64,000 nt of DNA from Siphonodentalium dalli (Eukaryota > Mollusca > Scaphopoda > Gadilida > Siphonodentaliidae): contig CP136062.1 in assembly GCA_032622095.1 (NCBI GenBank), forward strand, positions 9,327,710 to 9,391,709. The letters are read 5' to 3'. The translations under genes were made by a program, and so were the position numbers. The notes under the pieces were generated by a model that did no database searches, was not told the DNA's origin, and was given only the letters and a program-made list of their open reading frames with translations. Positions 58,286 through 64,000 of the stretch are shown piece after piece; within the stretch, counting starts at the first letter, position 1; each line of letters begins with the position of its first letter.

Positions 58286-59418
58286 AATTGGTTATTATTT
58301 TGAGCCCGACGTCTGCATTGGTCTGTGGTATGATTGTTTAATCTGCAGTATGTACAGAAGAGGGGTCGTTGAGCTGTTGCAGTATATCTTGCATCCATGG
58401 TTTGGATGCGGTTTGGATGGGAGACCCTTGGTTCAGAGTAGGGGTGGTGAGAATTTGAAGGTTGGCGCCTGTGGGGGTGATCATTGATTCGGTGTCTGTC
58501 TTTGGATTGGCGGGGGGTGTAAGTGGATTGTGATGGCCCTCTTGGAATGTGCCGGTGGCTATTGTCGATATCCATTGGTTGAGGGGATTGTAACTGTGGG
58601 AATTGGTTATAATCATTATGATGTTCACCGTAACGTAAGCGATAGCGTTGCCGAAGGTTCATTTCGCGTAGGGCAATATCAGTAGCTCTATCAAGCGTTA
58701 CGGGGTCGTCTTTGAGAAGCCTGAATTTGATACTAGAGTCGCGAATACCGTCGGAAAAAAATGCTACTAATTGTGTTTGCACTGCTCTTGTGTTAATTTC
58801 ATCAGTAAACGCGTGTTTAGCAAGAGTACGTATGCGTTCTGCAAACATGGCAATTGTTTCTGTATGTCTCTGCCTAATGGCTCGTAATGAGGAAAGGGCT
58901 TGAGGAGAATCAGTTATGGAACTGAATAATGAGCGTAACTGTGATTTCAGATCGGTCCAGGTGAACGTGAATTTTCCGTCTATGTTATTTTCATTTATGA
59001 AGCGTTGAATAAATTCAGAAACTTGAGATTTACATGTCTGAGCGGCAATTTTTATGATAGTCTCATCTTGTGCCGAAATCGCGCGGGAGTATTTTTCCAC
59101 CGCATGGACCCATTGGGGAAAATCGTCAGGCTTGCCATCGAAGGGTTCAATAATGGAATTCATCCCCAACAGTGCTGTTATTGTTGTTTGTGTTTTTAAA
59201 CTTTCAGTCTGGTCGCGGATAGAACTAGTGAAATGGCTAATTTCATGGGTAAGCCGTGACAATAGCAAGTTTTGAGCATCTTTGCCCATTTCATTAGTAA
59301 TGTCTGTGTGGGGGGATCTTGCGGTTGATCGGTCCATTTCCCTGTTTAATTCAAGGTGATGCTGATAATTTTGGCTTGGATGAAAATAATCGCTGCTCTG
59401 CGGAGGTGGTGACTCCAT
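58273..59418 (-). CDS. Gag: capsid-like protein with one CCHC zinc knuckle
   Basis: 381 codons from an ATG 14 nt after the stop of the preceding small ORF. Residues about 90-250 have the helical make-up of a Ty3/gypsy capsid (retrotransposon gag domain), with EPFDGKPDDFPQWVHAVEKY near the start. The tail is basic and rich in His, Arg, Pro and Ser, with a CCHC knuckle C355-x2-C-x4-H-x4-C368 (CTYCRLNNHTTDQC) for RNA binding. It ends 13 residues later. It would assemble the particle and package the RNA. The stop codon is read around by the -1 frameshift to give Gag-Pol. Confidence 0.9.
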   Translation of the reverse strand: MESPPPQSSDYFHPSQNYQHHLELNREMDRSTARSPHTDITNEMGKDAQNLLLSRLTHEISHFTSSIRDQTESLKTQTTITALLGMNSIIEPFDGKPDDFPQWVHAVEKYSRAISAQDETIIKIAAQTCKSQVSEFIQRFINENNIDGKFTFTWTDLKSQLRSLFSSITDSPQALSSLRAIRQRHTETIAMFAERIRTLAKHAFTDEINTRAVQTQLVAFFSDGIRDSSIKFRLLKDDPVTLDRATDIALREMNLRQRYRLRYGEHHNDYNQFPQLQSPQPMDIDNSHRHIPRGPSQSTYTPRQSKDRHRINDHPHRRQPSNSHHPYSEPRVSHPNRIQTMDARYTATAQRPLFCTYCRLNNHTTDQCRRRAQNNNQFLNR

Positions 59419-59432
59419 TATGTTATTAAGGA
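59419..59432 (-). other. 14-nt gap between the small ORF and gag
   Basis: Too short for an independent promoter; gag translation on the same RNA would need re-initiation, leaky scanning or a different transcript. Confidence 0.6.
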
Positions 59433-59915
59433 TTAACGGTGTCTGTTTTGGGATCTATGGTATGGGTGCGAAATATGTTGTATTTTTTTCCAAGTGCCGT
59501 GGCGGTGTATTATGCGATTCAGGTGTATTTGACACGATTCAGGTGATTTATTAGGATGTTTTATGGGAACTATAGAGTTGACAATAAGTTTTGGATAATC
59601 CGTAAAATGAGCCGGAAATGTATGCCACTCGTTCCAAGAATCTAGTGTATGTCCTGAGTAGTTATTTGTAATCATACAACGCACGTATAAGCGGATTGTA
59701 TCTTGCGTTATATCAATGCGAATGGGATTGCAATATTTAATGAGTTGTGGCGATAAAGTTATTTGGTGGGGTAAAGCGTATCTACAGTAAGTTTTAAAAT
59801 TAAGAACTGAATGTTGTTTGTAAGAGGTGGGTGGTATGGGCTGATCGTTTGAAGCATGTATTGTAGTAGGATGGGTAGGTAGTGTAGGTGTAGTAGAATC
59901 AGGTGATGTGTCCAT
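59433..59915 (-). CDS. Small ORF ahead of gag (ORF0), unknown function
   Basis: 160 codons, MDTSPDSTTPTLPTHPTT at the start. The middle has four cysteines (YCRYALP, YCNPIRID, RCMITNNYSG, ESCQIH) and one N-glycan sequon (NYS). The end is basic (HRSQNRHR). I recognise no family. Metaviridae seldom have an ORF here. An overlapping frame upstream (59759-59980) begins with a strongly hydrophobic signal-peptide-like stretch and would enter this ORF by a -1 shift on a nine-T run. The cysteines, sequon, possible signal peptide and basic end fit a secreted or surface-subunit protein better than a nucleic-acid-binding one, but that is inference. Confidence 0.6.
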   Translation of the reverse strand: MDTSPDSTTPTLPTHPTTIHASNDQPIPPTSYKQHSVLNFKTYCRYALPHQITLSPQLIKYCNPIRIDITQDTIRLYVRCMITNNYSGHTLDSWNEWHTFPAHFTDYPKLIVNSIVPIKHPNKSPESCQIHLNRIIHRHGTWKKIQHISHPYHRSQNRHR

Positions 59916-59980
59916 AACCCACGTGAAAAAAAAAGGAGTAAAAGAATGCTAAAAATAGGGGGTGTGCAATTTGACAGCAA
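59759..59980 (-). other. Overlapping frame with signal-peptide-like start in the leader
   Basis: 73 codons. The first 24 residues read MLSNCTPPIFSILLLLFFSR, a short polar start followed by a hydrophobic core. The frame then overlaps ORF0 in another phase. The join lies at a run of nine T on the sense strand (complement of 59926-59934). Either the run has lost or gained a base, or ribosomes slip there, or the peptide is used through splicing (CAC/GTGGGT just downstream resembles a splice donor). It may also be chance. Confidence 0.35.
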
Positions 59981-60231
59981 ATGGGAAAGAAAAGATGGTC
60001 ACTCACCAATTTCCGAGAAGAATAATGTGCACAAGTCTGTGGTGATGACTGATGTACAGAATGTTCTTGTCGTGTTTATTGGAAGCCGAAGGATGTCCAA
60101 ATCGGATGTTAATGTTTATGTGGATCTGAATCTGGTCTGCAAGAGGCGTGAGTAATGTTTTTAGCTGGATACACGATGTGAGCTGGTTGTATGAGAATAA
60201 AAGGTTGATTCGTCTATATCAGATGAGTATG

Positions 60232-60335
60232 TATGCGGTCCTGTGTGTTTGAAGGGTTGGTATGCGGTCCTGTGTGTCCGAAGGGTTGGTATGCGGTCCT
60301 GTGTGTCCGAAGGGTTCCTGTGTGTCCGAATGGTT
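60232..60335. repeat. 29-bp tandem repeat in the leader, about 3.5 copies
   Basis: TATGCGGTCCTGTGTGT(C/T)(C/T)GAAGGGTTGG repeats three times with a partial fourth (TTCCTGTGTGTCCGAATGGTT). Lies between the 5' LTR and ORF0, where packaging signals or internal ribosome entry structures are usual in retroelements; no function can be read from it. Confidence 0.85.
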
Positions 60336-60499
60336 GAGTTATGGTTGACCGGTGCAGTGGTCTAGTGTGTGAGGTTGTCTATCCGTGGCTGGAGTGTAAG
60401 GCTGTATCCCCGTGGTTGAGTAGCGGTTTGAGATTGTTTCTGCTCTGTAGTGATCGTCTAGTGGCCGAGACTTCAAGTTGTGTGGTGAGACGTAGAACT

Positions 60500-60512
60500 G
60501 TTCACGGTACCA
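60500..60512 (-). promoter_or_regulatory. Candidate primer binding site
   Basis: The sense strand reads TGGTACCGTGAAC, starting 9 nt inside the 5' LTR. It begins TGG as expected for pairing with a tRNA CCA end. I cannot name the tRNA, and the 9-nt offset is larger than usual. Confidence 0.3.
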
Positions 60513-60521
60513 TTAATAGTA

Positions 60522-60978
60522 TGTGAGGTAATGAACACATAGATATAGTAGGTACAAGTCTTTATTATGTTGTGAATAAGATATGCAGTGTGTACAAATA
60601 TAATGATCAATAGTCGCCGCGAAATGATGTCCCCGAATGGGTGATGCCTGGTGTGAATGATGCCTGGATATGATCTAGGGAGGAGATGAGTCTAGTGAAA
60701 GCATGAGGTGATGGAAATGTGGTTGTCTCTTATATACTATTTGGGACGCATATTAGATGAGGCGTTTGGCAATACACATCGGGATTGGTTCCTTCGTTAT
60801 GGGCATTTCCCTTGACCATATTTGGGAGCCATCTTCATTGTGTGTATATCTTCGCTGAGATTAAGACGTGTGAGGTTTCGAGAACCGAACACGAATATCT
60901 GAGTTTGGGGTTTTATATATTGGGACATTCGTATAGTTTGAATCAAGTTGTGAGATTATAATGGGTAGTTATATCACA
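60522..60978 (-). repeat. 5' LTR
   Basis: 457 bp, about 99% identical to the 3' LTR. A TATATAAG box (complement of 60729-60736) sits in the middle on the sense strand and is the likely promoter of the full-length RNA. The AATAAA signal further downstream would define the R-U5 region. Confidence 0.95.
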
Positions 60979-61110
60979 GAATTCCACCAAAACTCGTAAA
61001 AGGGAAACAAAGGAAAATCGCGAATCTAGTGTTTTATATCTTGAACACTGCATGTGTTTGGTAGTATATATACGGACGGCATTAAAGCGGACGATAAGCA
61101 CTGAGATGGC
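60979..61110 (+). repeat. 330-bp dispersed repeat, copy 4, right part
   Basis: Starts with the target duplication GAATT and continues CCACCAAAACTCGTAAAAGG, as in the intact copies at 45925-46560. Confidence 0.7.
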
Positions 61111-61564
61111 ATTCTCGATTGTGATATAGATATCTCTCGAATACAGTTAGCTCTATTACAAAGACGTTAATGACTATAGTGTAGCGAAGACGCTCTGAAT
61201 TAATTAATAAGCGGTCTTTCCTCCGCCATTAAAACTAAAAAATTCTGAATCCGAAACTCAAAGAACTATCCAATAAATGCGATATAACAGAGTTATGGTA
61301 CATTAATATGCTTTATACCCGTTTGATATACATGTCGATTACTATATAATCCGACACGCCAAATTTCGTGACCGTTGAACAGGATTTGGGCGTCCTGGGG
61401 AGGGATTATAATTAGCCCTAAAATATTTCCCTACCGAATACATATGAACTGATTGGCTGGGTGAATGTTGACTCAGTTGGTCAGGACCATGATGCACTAG
61501 ACAGTCATTAATCATCATGACATAGACCTTTGGAATATATGTTTTATTCAGAAATGTCAATGCA
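61111..61564. other. Unassigned DNA with a dispersed-repeat piece
   Basis: About 61350-61410 (GCCAAATTTCGTGACCGTT, GATTTGGGCGTCCTGGGGAG) resembles 34545-34600, so it is a further copy of part of the segmental-duplication text. No gene. Confidence 0.45.
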
Positions 61565-61720
61565 AGGATAGGATAGGATAATTTTATTTACAATATACAT
61601 ATGAATAGTACAATAATTTAACATATAACTAGAATAATTCAGTATATTGCTGGGGGGAACATATCTTCCTGTTTCCCCCATAACAAATATCATTATACAA
61701 ATAATTTATCAGATAGCGTG
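61565..61720 (-). mobile_element. Possible 3' end of a short retroelement with (ATCCT)n tail
   Basis: On the minus strand the text ends TTGTAAATAAAATTATCCTATCCTATCCT. A pentamer-repeat tail after an AT-rich 3' end is seen in some LINE/SINE families. A GGGGGGAAC/GTTTCCCCC stem lies nearby at 61652-61681. No A/B-box head was identified. Confidence 0.3.
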
Positions 61721-62551
61721 AGTATTATTCATATTCATATCCACGTACACGTACAGACTAATCGTATATATAACAAATAATATAAGACAAAATGTTCAGG
61801 GCATTTTTTACAAAAAGTGTTTATATGTTTGTGAGCCAATCCAGACGAGTGATCACTATATCGCTTTATCTCTCCCCGGAAACGTTACGTTCTTATCACA
61901 TGTTGTCAAGTGTGAGAAGTTTCTGCATGTCTTAGTTTCAAACGAAGATTGAGATAATAGTATTAAGATTATAGAGAAGTTCTCATGATGAAATCTCAGA
62001 ACACAAGCTCATCCGACTCAGAATTATTATTTCATACACATAGATTCATAGGATTCTGGGGAGAGCTTATGCATCTTTTATAGTAACAATACAAATAAAT
62101 ATGAATTCATATGATTCGCCGGAAGGGCTTTTTGTTGAGTGAGGTTTAGGAAGAATGTTAACTAAATGTGATAATTATGTGTGTGTATACCATCATAGAT
62201 TGGAGGCGCAGACTCGGCATGAGTGTCCATTACTTCAAATATGCTTGTTCACCTTTAATGTGTCGATATTATGGCTTGCGTTGTAGTCATCGTGGTATTG
62301 GTATTGTAGCCTTTGATAATATGATCGCACGTGACACGTAGTGGAGCAACCACACATATACATCAAACTATCACAACAATTTCCATCTATATACGTAGTT
62401 TCCAACTGTTGCTGTGTCAGTCCTGGGATTTAAAAATGTTGAATACTTTCACCAAAGTTGGAGGGGCGGATTCCGCGGAACACTACAGTACAACCACCCT
62501 GCCACCACGTATCTCGTTAAAACAACTCATACACATCCATGCCAAACTAAA

Positions 62552-62835
62552 GCTGAAGGGGTCACTCTCACCAAAAAAAGTGCTGAAGGGTACACAGGAT
62601 TTGAAAATGTGCTGAAGGGTACACAGGGTTTGAAATGTCATTCTAAATGACGTTTAGTTTTCGTATCTGCCATGATTTCTCTTATAGAATAATTGTTTAC
62701 GTTCCAATGAACATTAAAATGAACTGAAAACAAACTGCTAATGGACGCCAGACTTTCAGAAACACAGTTTAAGTAACGGTGTTAGTGGCGATCACAAACC
62801 CTGTGCACTTTTTTGGTGAGAGTGACCCCTTCAGC
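62552..62835. mobile_element. MITE, 284 bp, 9-bp target duplication
   Basis: Ends GCTGAAGGGGTCACTCTCAC and, in reverse complement at the right, the same text; the TIRs run for about 31 bp with one A difference and then on to ACAGGGTTTG. Flanked by CAAACTAAA at 62543-62551 and 62836-62844. The left TIR carries an internal duplication (GCTGAAGGGTACACAGG twice). No coding capacity. Confidence 0.88.
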
Positions 62836-62844
62836 CAAACTAAA

Positions 62845-63836
62845 GCTAGCAACTTCCCACGTTTATATATGACAAATATAAATGTTTACATGGGCGCTAT
62901 ATCCCAAAATATCACTGGGGAAATCTTTCGCGCGAACGGTTTCATGCGCTAGCTAGCTAGCTCTTGTCAATAGAAAACATCTCTCGTTTGAATCCAGTCT
63001 GTATTCTAGAAAATGGTCTTTAGAGAAGTCTCTTAATTACATTTAAGTGTATATATTGTGGAAGGCAGCTGAATTAGCTCATTGCATGGTCAAAAATTCA
63101 AACTGATAGTCAAAATGACATTTGAAAACATGATGAAGAATATAATCTTAGTGTCGGCTGCCGGGTAAATCGGGGCCAACCGGGATCGTGTGCGACGACA
63201 CTTTGGGCCGGTTTTTGTCGGATCCGATTTAACCGGACCGATCAAACTGAGTTTGATTTCATCCGGAAAAAACCGGCTGGTGACGAGGGCAACGCGCGTG
63301 TTTTGTTTGTCACGTGACCAAAACATCATTCAAAATGTCGGAATAGTTAGCAGCGACCGCTATTCGAAAATTATGTTAAGAATTCTGATCAATCGACAAG
63401 TAACAACTGCTGGTAGACCTATGGGCAGAAAATATGTGCCCGTATTTAGGAATCGCAACAAAAGGGCGGTAGATGTGGAAAGGTAGTTTACGCCAATTTA
63501 CGGCTGTTGGCAGTATTCACAGTATTGCCCGTGACCTCAAATTCAATATATTATTATTAATATTATATATTCATTCAGTTTATTATTAATAAATATTAGT
63601 CTTTAGAAATACCTATTAATATAAATCACCATGACTAGCTATAGTAAATGTCTAGATCGGCTGACCACACCAGTTGGCTATTTACTACAGTGAACATAGG
63701 CATAGCATGCATATGACCGGAGTGAAAATCGGACTCGTGTGCGCTGAACCCCCCGATTTTATCGTGCCCGATTTATCACGCAGCCGGATTTACTGGACAC
63801 AATCGTACGGCAGCGTAGAACCGCCACCTCCTCTTT
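62845..63836. other. Unassigned DNA
   Basis: No recognised gene. 63150-63290 and 63740-63800 contain GC-rich CCGATTTA/TAAATCGG words in loose inverted orientation. The 98-codon frame at 63190-63486 has no domain. AGCTAGCTAGCTAG-like words at 62949-62963 are a short simple repeat. Confidence 0.4.
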
Positions 63837-64000
63837 TGTTACTAACTTGATTAAACAAGTTACTAACTTGTTTAATCAAGTTAGCTAACTTGTTAAATCA
63901 AGTTACTAACTTGTTTAATCAAGTTAGCTACCTTGTTTAATCAAGTTAGCTAACTTGTTTAATCAAGTTACTAACTTGTTTAATCCATTTAGCTAACTTG
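63837..64000. repeat. Palindromic minisatellite, 21-22-bp unit, runs off the window
   Basis: Units of AACTTGTTTAATCAAGTTA(GCT/CT), about seven and a half copies. Each unit is largely self-complementary (CAAGTTAGCTAACTTG), so the array can fold on itself at many registers. The end lies beyond 64000. Confidence 0.92.

Larger units (their letters stand above)
46711..60978 (-). mobile_element. Complete LTR retroelement of Ty3/gypsy type with Env-like ORF, 14.27 kb
   Basis: Bounded by LTRs of 456 and 457 bp (TG...CA on the sense strand, about four differences) and a 5-bp target duplication GAATT (46706-46710 and 60979-60983). Sense is the minus strand. Order: 5' LTR (60522-60978), leader, small ORF (59915-59433), gag (59418-58273), -1 frameshift signal, pol (58252-52590, broken by a DNA element at 55423-56354), spacer with tandem arrays, Env-like ORF (49750-47975), polypurine tract, 3' LTR (46711-47166). 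The pol order protease-RT-RNase H-integrase is that of Metaviridae. It is far longer than usual gypsy elements; the extra length is spacer, extra ORFs and the inserted transposon. The near-identical LTRs mean a recent insertion. Confidence 0.95.

Noticed and set aside
54244-59275. Plus-strand frames inside the retroelement (for example 54244, 56619, 57051, 57603, 59054)
   Set aside because: They are shadows of gag and pol on the opposite strand.
63090-63486. Overlapping 79- and 98-codon frames with GC-rich start
   Set aside because: No family resemblance, no splice context and no conservation test possible.

Overview
This is AT-rich, intron-bearing, repeat-dense animal DNA, most likely from a mollusc or another lophotrochozoan. 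The grounds are one recognisable host gene with spliced exons (a GT14 core-2/I-branching beta-1,6-N-acetylglucosaminyltransferase), two kinds of LINE, an LTR retroelement of 14.3 kb, several inverted-repeat DNA elements, many minisatellites and no bacterial-style gene density. The species is a guess; the animal assignment is firm.

Layout. (1) 1-18604 is an imperfect giant inverted repeat. Blocks at 1-840, 1346-1735, 9583-10195 and 11106-12025 return in reverse complement at 17822-18604, 17395-17790, 16622-17395 and 14395-15515. The centre is an array of about 42-bp units (about 12090-14260). The left arm alone carries a 7.8-kb insertion (about 1736-9582) that holds a nearly complete L1/Tx1-type LINE (4610-8442, one frameshift, one changed catalytic residue) and the 3' end of a second LINE. 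The left end may run past the window. (2) 18605-21244 holds minisatellites and unassigned DNA. (3) 21245-27760 holds the last two coding exons of the GT14 gene, separated by a 6-kb intron filled with a foldback-type repeat, a LINE fragment and a MITE. (4) 27761-46710 is a field of dispersed and duplicated repeats: hairpin-headed modules, a 650-bp repeat duplicated almost without change, a diverged collinear duplication (about 32.6-37.6 kb against 41.5-45.9 kb), a mariner-type MITE, (CT)n and (CAGA)n tracts, and a 125-bp tandem family. (5) 46711-60978 is one LTR retroelement on the minus strand, with LTRs about 99% identical and a 5-bp target duplication. (6) 60979-64000 holds the flank of that insertion, a MITE with a 9-bp target duplication, and a palindromic minisatellite that runs off the window.

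The LTR element is the most interesting object. In sense order it has a 5' LTR with TATA box, a leader with a 29-bp repeat, a small unknown ORF preceded by an overlapping signal-peptide-like frame, gag with a CCHC knuckle, and a textbook -1 frameshift signal (U UUA AAC, 6-nt spacer, perfect 10-bp stem). It continues with Ty3/gypsy-type pol (protease, RT, RNase H, DD35E integrase), a 2.8-kb spacer with two tandem arrays, and an Env/F-like membrane-protein ORF. A polypurine tract and the 3' LTR follow. Pol is broken inside the RT by a 932-bp inverted-repeat DNA element with its own 9-bp target duplication; apart from that it is open. Gag and pol would make the particle and copy and integrate the element. 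The Env-like ORF would be the candidate for cell-to-cell transfer, but it starts at what looks like the fusion-peptide region, so its amino-terminal part must come from elsewhere or be lost.

All homology calls come from reading motifs by eye; no database search was possible.
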